Shown here in pieces: positions 7,182 through 15,573 of a stretch of 64,000 bases of DNA. Under the pieces are notes generated by a model. That model was given only the letters and a program-made list of their open reading frames with translations. It did no database searches and was not told the DNA's origin. Source of the DNA: Flavobacteriales bacterium UBA6057 (GTDB lineage Bacteria; Bacteroidota; Bacteroidia; Flavobacteriales_G; Salibacteraceae); the NCBI GenBank assembly GCA_002428995.1, contig DIYJ01000010.1:1-64000 (forward strand). Reading direction: 5' to 3'. The translations under genes and the position numbers were made by a program. The first letter of the stretch is position 1. Every line of letters begins with the position of its first letter.

Positions 7182-9851
7182 TCAGTCTTGCCCGGCAAAA
7201 GTCTCGTAGAACGAATGGTAGGTGATTCGGTAGGTAGGGCCGATGGGAATCACCGTGTTTCCAATCGTCACTTCTGATGGACTTGCGGAAGTCACCCTTT
7301 GCATGTTCACGATGTAGCTTCGATGGACTCGCATAAAATCCGGGGCATCTGTCAATTGTTGTTCGATCGACTTAAGTGGAGTCAAGATGAGGTGCTTCGC
7401 TTGTTCTGTTACGATGGCGCTGTAGTTGGCTTCTGCCTTGATCCAAAGAATCTCGTGCTTCGGCACCTTGATGACTTCACCGCTGGACTTCACAATCAGA
7501 GGCGGTAAGTTCGGGGGAAGGGCATCGCGCTGCACGGTTTCACCGATTGGCGTTGTGGGCTCATTTTTTCGCCTGTTTTTGGAGCGAATCACGAACCATC
7601 CCATGGCCAGAGCCAGCACCGAGAAGCCGGCAATTCCAGCGATCCAGGCAAACAGACCACCAGCGTCAGCATCGATGCGGAATGACAGCGATTGCTCATC
7701 AGACCAATCAGAGACATTGCTGCGAACGGAGGCTCGAAGCACGTGCATTCCCGCTTCCAGATCTGAAAGATTTAGCGTGCTTTCTGCAGTTTCCTTCCAG
7801 GGGCCATCGTCCAGTGAGAATCGGTAATGGAGGTTTTGATCGGCCAATGACACCACTTCCAGTTGGAAGGTCGCGCCCTGATTTGGGCCAGCCTTGGCGC
7901 TCATCCCATTTATTCTTGACACGCGGATCAATCGTGGAGGAGCGCGATTCAAGACCAGATGGTTGGTGTCTACAATGGAGATTCCTTTGGCGCTGGCGAT
8001 GTAAATCTTGTCTTCAAAGAAGTCAACATCGTGAATGGCATCTGATAGCAGACCGCTGCTTTCATTCAGATACTGCCACTGCCAGTCTGCGTAGTTGGCG
8101 TTCGGGTTTTTGATGCGGTACAAACCCGAGCGATCCGTCATCCAGATGCTTCCGTTTGGACCCTTGATCAGTCGTTGTACATCCGAAGGATAGGGCCCTT
8201 CTTGTGCGTTCCAGCTTTTGACCAGGCGATCAGAATCAAACAGGAAAACACCCCATCCGTTGGTCGCAATGAGCACGAGATCGTCACCCAGGGCAAGGAT
8301 CCCGGAAATCTGCATGCTTTCCAGCTCCGGAAGCACCGGGTCTATTGACCCACGGACAAAATCGGCCTTGAATACGCCTGTGGAAGTGCCACACAGAAAG
8401 CGCTTATTTCCCAGAGCGCAGATGGTCCTCACCGGGAATTGCGACCGAAGAATCTGTTGCGGGCTGTTTTTCGCAGCGCTTGTGGTATGGGGTACAACAT
8501 CGGAAATTCCAATGTTGCTTCCGACCCAGTAGGAGTGGTCGTTCGAGCGGTAAATGGTGTTGAGCGAGGTGGTCCAGTTTCTCTTCGGGTCAAATCCGGG
8601 CCGTCCGTTTTGATCAAACACCTTCTTGTCTACCAGAAACAGAGGATGGCCATTAAAATCAATCACTTCCTTCACTGGCGCTTGCTGCCTTTGACCACGG
8701 TCGTCAGGAATGAAGGTGTTCTCAACCACCTCTTCCCCCTGAATGATGCCGACCCTTCCGTTCTTCATACCGAACCAAACACTGTCGCCCAGGGTGCAAA
8801 TGCTGTATACCTGCCCTGCCTCCAGATGCTCCGAGGTGAAGTGCTTCATGCCACGTGATTGCGCATGAAAAATTCCCTGACCGGCTGTGGTAATCCAATA
8901 ACCACCCTCCGTGTCAGTGCAGGTGGAGGAAATGCTCCGTCCTTCAAGGATGAGTGCGGAAAGCTCATGCGAACCTTTATCCATGTACCTGAGTCCGTTG
9001 GAAGTGCCAATGGCGATTTCATGTTCTTCCGCTCCGGATGAAATTGACTGAATCTTTTCTCCCGCTGGTAGCTCCTGCATCTTCACCAATCGTTGCTTAG
9101 GGTCAATGATGTAAAGGCTGTTTTGAATGCCGATGTAGGAATAACCGTCATCCATTCTCCATCGGCAAGTCCCTTCTGGTGGAGCGGGAATGCTCAAGGG
9201 TGTAAGCTCCTTTCGGATGATATCGTAGATGCCCAGTGGCCTCACTCCTGCGTAGACTCGGTTGTGCTGAGACCAGAGCTGAAATACCCGTTGTCCTTTT
9301 GGTAAGACTGTTTGACTCACCTCGCCCTGAGGTGAAATGCGATGCAGCACACCGTTCACAGATCCCAGCCACACAGAGCCATCCTCTGTTTCGCAGAAGG
9401 ATGTAAAATGACTGGTTGATTCTACCTGACTTAGCGCTGCATGATTTTGAGGATTGTGAAATACTCCGTCCTCGTAAAAACCCGGAACACCGTTGTAAGT
9501 CAGAAACCACACCCTTCCCCGGGAATCGGCATGGACCTTTAGTACCTCATTATCGGTCAGCCCATCCTCGATGGTAAATGTGGTAAACGACCGGCCATCA
9601 AACCTTGAAACCCCATTGTCTGTGCCAATCCAGATGTAGCCATCATTGTCCTGGGTCACAGAATACACAGTGTTGCTCGCCAGACCGTTATCCGCAGTGT
9701 AGTGGCCGTTGAAAATGGTGGGCGGTGTTCCCTGCCAAAAGGTCAAAAGGATCAACAGTGAAATACCAGCGCGCACGACAGATTCAGCCTGCCTCGCGAG
9801 CAAATCTACCATGAGTCTGGCGCGACTTTTTTGTGACTTTGAAGGTCTCAA
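7182..9851 (-). CDS. Membrane-bound one-component regulator: Reg_prop propeller, Y_Y_Y, TM, LytTR
   Basis: 889 residues. A short N-terminal hydrophobic segment (~28-42) is followed by two-component-propeller repeats such as DGYIWIGTDNGVSRFDG and GRVWFLTYNGV. A Y_Y_Y domain follows (LHYRFSLDDGPWKET..), then one membrane helix (about 742-764) and a cytoplasmic LytTR DNA-binding domain (about 790-885, with HRSYIVNM). Reg_prop sensors usually carry a histidine kinase after the membrane helix; here the DNA-binding domain is attached directly and no kinase or receiver is present. Signal sensed in the periplasm would thus be passed straight to a membrane-tethered transcription factor. A shorter start at Met14 (9812) is possible. 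Targets may be the adjacent secreted proteins, but nothing in the sequence proves it. Confidence 0.85.
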   Translation of the reverse strand: MRPSKSQKSRARLMVDLLARQAESVVRAGISLLILLTFWQGTPPTIFNGHYTADNGLASNTVYSVTQDNDGYIWIGTDNGVSRFDGRSFTTFTIEDGLTDNEVLKVHADSRGRVWFLTYNGVPGFYEDGVFHNPQNHAALSQVESTSHFTSFCETEDGSVWLGSVNGVLHRISPQGEVSQTVLPKGQRVFQLWSQHNRVYAGVRPLGIYDIIRKELTPLSIPAPPEGTCRWRMDDGYSYIGIQNSLYIIDPKQRLVKMQELPAGEKIQSISSGAEEHEIAIGTSNGLRYMDKGSHELSALILEGRSISSTCTDTEGGYWITTAGQGIFHAQSRGMKHFTSEHLEAGQVYSICTLGDSVWFGMKNGRVGIIQGEEVVENTFIPDDRGQRQQAPVKEVIDFNGHPLFLVDKKVFDQNGRPGFDPKRNWTTSLNTIYRSNDHSYWVGSNIGISDVVPHTTSAAKNSPQQILRSQFPVRTICALGNKRFLCGTSTGVFKADFVRGSIDPVLPELESMQISGILALGDDLVLIATNGWGVFLFDSDRLVKSWNAQEGPYPSDVQRLIKGPNGSIWMTDRSGLYRIKNPNANYADWQWQYLNESSGLLSDAIHDVDFFEDKIYIASAKGISIVDTNHLVLNRAPPRLIRVSRINGMSAKAGPNQGATFQLEVVSLADQNLHYRFSLDDGPWKETAESTLNLSDLEAGMHVLRASVRSNVSDWSDEQSLSFRIDADAGGLFAWIAGIAGFSVLALAMGWFVIRSKNRRKNEPTTPIGETVQRDALPPNLPPLIVKSSGEVIKVPKHEILWIKAEANYSAIVTEQAKHLILTPLKSIEQQLTDAPDFMRVHRSYIVNMQRVTSASPSEVTIGNTVIPIGPTYRITYHSFYETFAGQD

Positions 9852-10085
9852 GGAGGATGCATAAATACGTAAGCGGGCGCAAAACTGGAAGATGGTTTCA
9901 CGCCAACATTGCTTTGGTAACCGGACTTAAAACAACCTACACAGTACTGATTTTGATCCTCACGTGTTTCGATGGTTTGGACGGAATGCTAAAAGCCCCA
10001 TTCACACTCCCGTGTAGGGGAGGGAATGAGGCTTTCAAATCACCCCACTTATGGCCTCAGGGCCACAGATTGTGGTGACCCAATG

Positions 10086-13000
10086 TTAATGCTGTACCAT
10101 GAGTTTCACCACTTGGTGACCTGCCGGTGTTGGCATCTTAAGGAAGTAGATTCCGTTGGGTTGAGCCGATAGATTGACCTGAAATCTTCCGTCTCCTGCG
10201 CCCTCGGGCTGTAGTTGCTGTACAACTCTTCCAACCGTGTTTGTGATGATGACAGGGGATGAACCAATCATCTCCGGATCAAACTCAACGGTGAAAATGT
10301 CTCTGGATGGATTCGGGTAAACCAGGATCGAGGTTGCTCTGGTTTCATCGTTTAGAACCACTTCCTCCTTCTGAAAGTTGGCCGAGGTTCCCAGGTCCTC
10401 CAATCGGGCAATGAAAAAGTCCTGGTTGCTCGGATTGGAATTCAATACATCAGAACCGAATATGATTTGATCGTAAAACCCACCCGCGAGGTAGGTGAAG
10501 CCGTTGTGGTCTGAGGTGATGCTCACGGCCGGGGGATGTGTTGCCTGATCGTAGCTGTAAAAGCCACTGAAGGTGTGTTCCACCCATTGTTCCGCTCCGA
10601 GGGCTGAATATTTCGCCACAAAGTAGTCCAGAGCCTGGGTCCCGCCCGCTGAAACCAGAGGACCGATACCGCCAAAAAAGGCTTCCTCATTAAAACTACC
10701 CGCCAGATAGATGTTGTTGAGCTGATCAGTAGTGACGTTCCAACCCGAATTGGCTCCCGAGTTGACAGTGGTGGCGCCCGCAGTTTTGGCCCATAACTCG
10801 GTTCCTGTATTGCTGTACTTCATTAGGGAAATGTTGGAGTAGTTCCCCTGAAGGTTTGGGTAAGTTGTCCCGCTAAAGGTAAAAGGCTGCGAGAACCTTC
10901 CTGTTACAATCACATCATCATTCGCATCTACCGAGATGCCACCTGGAATGACCGTTTTGCTGCTTACCCATGTTCCAATTCCCGAAGCATTCAGCTGTCC
11001 AACAAAGCCTCTGTGTCCCTGATTAATGAAGGTGGATAAGCCACCCAGGTTGAGCGTGCCGTTCCCTGATCCAGCCCATGCAGCAATCAGAATGTTGCCA
11101 TTTCCATCGATGTCGATGCACGTGGCCCTGCTCGAAAAACTTCCGGGATCACTGACCGTCCATTGAGCAACTCCGTTGGTCAATGCATGCTGTCGTACGA
11201 AGTAGGAGGTACTACTGCCGACTAAACCGGTCAAAGTCGTGCTGTATCCTGTGGTGTAAACCCATCCCGAAGATGCATCCACGGCAATGTCAAGACCTTC
11301 ACATGGATAAATGTTGTTGGCGCCATAAGGTGTAATCCATTCGCAAACGCCAGCAGGCGAAAACCGAGCGGCAAAGGAGGTGTAGAGGCCTGGAACCATT
11401 TGTGTGATTGTGCCCAGGGTGATGCTGGCCGAGAATGTTCCTGACACGTAAACATTTCCCTGGTTGTCAATGTCAATGCCTGTTCCTTGAGATCCCGGAG
11501 TCAGTGGGTTGGCCGCTTGATCTGTGGTGACCCACTCCAGGCCACAATCGGTGAATTTGGCCACGAAGAAAGAGGGTGTCAAGGTTGCTGCACTGCTTGT
11601 GTACCCCAAGAATTCCAGTGTTCCCAGATAGTATCCGGTTACGAAGTAGTTCCCGTTCATATCCGTCACGATGTCGGCCACATATTCCTCATCGTTTCCG
11701 ATCGATTGTTTGGGCCAATCGCCTGAAGGAGGACATGTCAGGGTCACCATTGCGATAGCGGTGCACCCTTCAGGACTGATCACCTGGGCATAAACAACCG
11801 AGGCCGCATTTCCCGGATAGCTCGTGATATTGGAAATCGGAATGGTAAGAGCCGCATCTTCAAACCAGTTGATCGTATGTCCCGGGGAAGCTACCATCAC
11901 CTGCGCGTTTGCCAGGTTGTAGACACCACCGCTGATGGCCAGCGTGATGTTGTTGACGACAGGAGGCGCAATGGTGTTCAACGTGACCTCGGCCTGACCA
12001 AAGCAGTTGTCCGGAGTGCGGATGTATACATATACCATCCCTCCGTCTGCATCGGAATGAGCGAAGGGATTGTTGACAGGTCGCGTGAGGTGCGGGTCTT
12101 GATACCATTGAAATTGATAGCCACTGCCCAGGATGTTGCTCAGTGAGGCTTCAAGGTTGAAATCGGCCTTGCCATCGTTGTCATCGTCACAAGCTTCAAT
12201 GATGAAATTGCCCAGGCAAAAATCAGAGCATGGAACTATGTGCAAGGTCGCCTCGTTCAGCACAATTTGCTCTTCTGGATGAGTAATGTTCCGTCCTTCA
12301 TTGTGAATGCTCGCGGCCCCGGGGCGGAAGGATCGGTCTATGGTTGTGTTGTCGAGAATAACGCAGCCTGTCTTCAAATCTTCATCCAACTTGAGAAGGT
12401 GAAGAGCGGAGCGATTATTCGGGTCAGAAGGCTCCGTTGCCATTACCTGCATGTATCCACCGTTGGGGCTGGTGCAGATACTCTTGGGGAAGTAATAGGA
12501 TCGCGACAAGCTGAACAACGGGAAGTTGGGTCCGGTAGCCGGAAGCAGCAGCGGAGTGATCGGATACAAGCGCATCTTGATGTCCAGCTGGTTTGAGAGC
12601 GGATCTACCAATATTGGCCAGTTTGCTTTGCTCATTTTCTGAGCTGTTGGCACAGTGTCTCTAAATGCTAATCCTGTGACAATGATGTCTGCATATCCAT
12701 TGGAATGAATCATGTTGTGCCCCAGTAGGTTTCCTATGGAGCTGCTCAATAAGTTCGATTCCTGGAAGGAAGTTATACTTCCTGTGGCCGGGTCGATTTT
12801 GACAATCACCTGACCATGGGTTAACCAGGTGAAGGCCAATTGATAGATGAGGTTCTCCTGCGCATCATAGATCACATCGGTCGAGATTTCCCGACTGTGA
12901 TGCTGTGTCCGCCACGTGTTATGCGTGAAGGGGACGATGTCCCGCTGACTGCCGTTGTCTTCGATGATGACGGAAGCTATTCCCTGGTGCATAAGGAAGG

Positions 13001-15197
13001 ATCGTTTGCTTCTGCTTCCTCCCAGGAAGTAGGCAGCCCGGAAGCTGGAAGGGTTTCCCGGTGTGTCATAGGCAGTGATTTCCACAACGGAATTGCCAAA
13101 ATCGTGATCAGAAATATCCCCCGACTGGCTGTAATCCACTTCCTCGATCCATTCTACACCGTAGTCGCGTCTCAACTTGATCAGGACCAGTTTTGTGCTC
13201 TCGGTGGGAGAAAATCCACCTTCAGAGACAGCACCTGCAATGGCAAATCCTCCATCGCTGGTGTTGATGATCTCCGTGCCGATGGCATTCACCAGATCGC
13301 GTCCGTTCAGGTCTGTGGTCTTTACCGGGATGCGTATCGGGTTGTTGGGGGAGCTGCCCAGCGAACAGTAATTCCCCATGTCCTGAATTTCGAGCAGGAG
13401 CACCTCCAGTTCACCCGTTCTGGTTTGATAGTAGCCCGTGATCAGGTAGTGGTCTCTGATATTGTCATTTTGGATGATGTCACACGACCTCACCATCTCT
13501 CCATCTGTATTCTGGTAAATGTGTTGCCAGATGATTTCTCCCAGCGCGTCTACTTTGAAGATCACAATCTCTTTCTCAACCGTGCTGATGTGGTTCGTGC
13601 CTGAGATGATGTAGAAACCATCGTTCTGATCCACTGGAACAATGGAGAGGTCGCTCAGGCCCATGCTTTCAAAGTCAAATGCTTTGATGAATTTGAATGG
13701 AGATGCCGAACAGTCTTCAATGACCAAATGGGTAGGATGAGTCCATGAAAAGGTGTGGAGCGAAGAGCCGTCCAGGTAGGTCGCTTCCAATGCCACACTG
13801 TACATTCCCGGAACGTAGTTCGTCCCCGCAGTTATAGTGGTGCTGATGTCTGTATTTCCGTTATGGGAGATGATTTGTGGGACAATCTGGTTATTGATTT
13901 CTGTGATGGTGAATTCCCAGGATACGATGCTGGCATTGGCTGGAAGCAGTGAGGTGGTCATGCCCGCCAGTTCAACAGCTCCGCCCAGGCATATCTGAAA
14001 GGTGTTGATCTCAAACTCAGCGGTGAAAAGCGGTGGGTTGTTAGGAATGCATCCTGATTGTTGAATCCCGGTCTTGATCCGGTTCAGCTCAGAGTACCAC
14101 TCACTGCGAAGCTGTTGAATAGAGGTGTTCAGTCGGATGATTTGCTCCGGTGTAAAGGGATCCACTCCGCTCACCGTGATTTTGTGTGCATCACAGGAGT
14201 AGTCCATGTGATTGTTGAAGTAGATTATGTCCACACCGTTGCAGGAAAGAGCTGGTGGGCTGAAACACGAACCCGCTGAAGCCTGTGGTGGAGTATCGCT
14301 GATATAATCACCCTGCAGGCTTTGGTAGGTGGAAAGGCAAGCTTCATCATCAGCAAATGTGTGGAGCAGTGAGAGCCAGTGACCGACCTCGTGCACCAAG
14401 ACTTTCCCTTGTTCGGCTCCCGAGGCCAGAAAACCAGCAGGCGTGGTGTTCCCCGCGTTGCTCACGTCTCCGGCAGTCGAAGCAGCGATCACCACATCGT
14501 CAAAAGGAAAACCGCTGCCCAGGGTGGAAATTCCTTCAATGGGGTTACCTAAGGGATCAAGAACGCCATCTACGATGTAGATGTCCAGCGTCTTGTTTTC
14601 TCCCGTCACATTGAACGGAAGCAATGCATCCATAGCCGCCACCTGTGTGGTATTGGTCACATCATAGGTGCTGAGAGATGTACTTGCATGGTAAGTCACT
14701 CCCACAGATTCGAAGGGCGGATTGACTCCATCCGAAAGTTGTTGCCAACTTCCGGGCACTCCAGCAACACCTTCGTAAGATGGTGGAGCGTTTTGCGCCA
14801 GGCAGAAACGGATGTCTGAATTGGCAAACTCTGTATTCAGTCGCTCCAGTTGTGCGTCAATCCGATCCCAGGTGCCATTGGTGATGTCATGGTATTGGGA
14901 GTAGATTTCATATTCCGGAGGAAGACTCGTGGAAAGATTACTGGAGTCGGTAATCACATGAAAGACCACCGGGATGTAAAAGATACCTCCAAAGGTTGAA
15001 CGAGCAGCGGTTTGCTGGAACTGTTCAATTTCTTCGTGGAGTTGGCGATAGTGTTCCTCGAAGCCGTGCTCATTTTCAATGCGCCACTCGATCAGTTGAT
15101 CAAAACCGCATCGATGAGGAATGGTGGATTGAGCATGTGCGAAGAGGACCGTGAAAAGGGCTGAGGCGTAAAGCAAGGCATGCGAGAGCATTTTCAT
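10086..15197 (-). CDS. Giant secreted M43 (pappalysin-like) metalloprotease with propeller repeats and T9SS signal
   Basis: 1703 residues. A signal peptide (MKMLSHALLYASALFTVLFA) precedes a ~180-residue N-terminal region. The catalytic domain follows, with the M43 zinc site HEVGHWLSLLH starting at His269 and a Met-turn NHMDY about 60 residues later. After it come an Ig/PKD-like beta region, a first propeller-like section (~510-1000), a Gly/Asp-rich section with an ACDDDNDGKADF motif, and SBBP-type repeats (DIVTDMNGNYFVTGYY, GIDIDNQGNVYVSGTF). The last ~80 residues (SILVYPNPS..) are a type A T9SS sorting domain. Function inferred: extracellular proteolysis, with the repeats acting as substrate-binding or adhesive parts. 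Most M43 proteins with this signal are about half this size. Confidence 0.85.
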   Translation of the reverse strand: MKMLSHALLYASALFTVLFAHAQSTIPHRCGFDQLIEWRIENEHGFEEHYRQLHEEIEQFQQTAARSTFGGIFYIPVVFHVITDSSNLSTSLPPEYEIYSQYHDITNGTWDRIDAQLERLNTEFANSDIRFCLAQNAPPSYEGVAGVPGSWQQLSDGVNPPFESVGVTYHASTSLSTYDVTNTTQVAAMDALLPFNVTGENKTLDIYIVDGVLDPLGNPIEGISTLGSGFPFDDVVIAASTAGDVSNAGNTTPAGFLASGAEQGKVLVHEVGHWLSLLHTFADDEACLSTYQSLQGDYISDTPPQASAGSCFSPPALSCNGVDIIYFNNHMDYSCDAHKITVSGVDPFTPEQIIRLNTSIQQLRSEWYSELNRIKTGIQQSGCIPNNPPLFTAEFEINTFQICLGGAVELAGMTTSLLPANASIVSWEFTITEINNQIVPQIISHNGNTDISTTITAGTNYVPGMYSVALEATYLDGSSLHTFSWTHPTHLVIEDCSASPFKFIKAFDFESMGLSDLSIVPVDQNDGFYIISGTNHISTVEKEIVIFKVDALGEIIWQHIYQNTDGEMVRSCDIIQNDNIRDHYLITGYYQTRTGELEVLLLEIQDMGNYCSLGSSPNNPIRIPVKTTDLNGRDLVNAIGTEIINTSDGGFAIAGAVSEGGFSPTESTKLVLIKLRRDYGVEWIEEVDYSQSGDISDHDFGNSVVEITAYDTPGNPSSFRAAYFLGGSRSKRSFLMHQGIASVIIEDNGSQRDIVPFTHNTWRTQHHSREISTDVIYDAQENLIYQLAFTWLTHGQVIVKIDPATGSITSFQESNLLSSSIGNLLGHNMIHSNGYADIIVTGLAFRDTVPTAQKMSKANWPILVDPLSNQLDIKMRLYPITPLLLPATGPNFPLFSLSRSYYFPKSICTSPNGGYMQVMATEPSDPNNRSALHLLKLDEDLKTGCVILDNTTIDRSFRPGAASIHNEGRNITHPEEQIVLNEATLHIVPCSDFCLGNFIIEACDDDNDGKADFNLEASLSNILGSGYQFQWYQDPHLTRPVNNPFAHSDADGGMVYVYIRTPDNCFGQAEVTLNTIAPPVVNNITLAISGGVYNLANAQVMVASPGHTINWFEDAALTIPISNITSYPGNAASVVYAQVISPEGCTAIAMVTLTCPPSGDWPKQSIGNDEEYVADIVTDMNGNYFVTGYYLGTLEFLGYTSSAATLTPSFFVAKFTDCGLEWVTTDQAANPLTPGSQGTGIDIDNQGNVYVSGTFSASITLGTITQMVPGLYTSFAARFSPAGVCEWITPYGANNIYPCEGLDIAVDASSGWVYTTGYSTTLTGLVGSSTSYFVRQHALTNGVAQWTVSDPGSFSSRATCIDIDGNGNILIAAWAGSGNGTLNLGGLSTFINQGHRGFVGQLNASGIGTWVSSKTVIPGGISVDANDDVIVTGRFSQPFTFSGTTYPNLQGNYSNISLMKYSNTGTELWAKTAGATTVNSGANSGWNVTTDQLNNIYLAGSFNEEAFFGGIGPLVSAGGTQALDYFVAKYSALGAEQWVEHTFSGFYSYDQATHPPAVSITSDHNGFTYLAGGFYDQIIFGSDVLNSNPSNQDFFIARLEDLGTSANFQKEEVVLNDETRATSILVYPNPSRDIFTVEFDPEMIGSSPVIITNTVGRVVQQLQPEGAGDGRFQVNLSAQPNGIYFLKMPTPAGHQVVKLMVQH

Positions 15198-15573
15198 AAA
15201 CGGGAAAGCTTTAGGAATGAAGGGAATGGGTTGAATGCATCATTTCGTCCATTTGATGCGCGGCAATTCTATGCGATATGCTTTGCCTTCTTGCCCTGAA
15301 ACCGTAGCTTATGGATGAAAGTGACTCAATACTTGATGAATTTTTTTCGTCCATTCATTCATCAAGTGATCATGCTTTCATAATTCAGGATAAGTCAAAA
15401 AGCAGTAAGGTGAAATGAGGTGTAGGATCGGGTCTTGAGCGTGTCCGGGGATTCGGATGTTAGCACATTTAACCGGCAAGATGATCTCAAGCCAACACAT
15501 TGGAAATGCTCAGTTCTATTTTTTGTGTCTCAACGACAGAGAGGCGCGAGTGGCTGCTTTCTAGGTGCCCAGT
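15198..15573. other. Intergenic region with a perfect 11-bp inverted repeat
   Basis: No gene seen. The notable feature is ACTTGATGAAT (15331-15341) and ATTCATCAAGT (15357-15367), a hairpin with a T-run at the start of its loop. It lies upstream of the minus-strand metalloprotease gene and downstream of nothing on the plus strand, so an operator is as likely as a terminator. Confidence 0.4.

Noticed and set aside
9833..10078. Open frame of 81 codons between two minus-strand genes
   Set aside because: No recognisable features or start signal; the region more likely holds the promoter of the LytTR regulator and the terminator of the metalloprotease gene.
12840..13604. Long plus-strand open frame (254 codons)
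   Set aside because: It lies antisense inside the metalloprotease gene and has no recognisable domain or start context.
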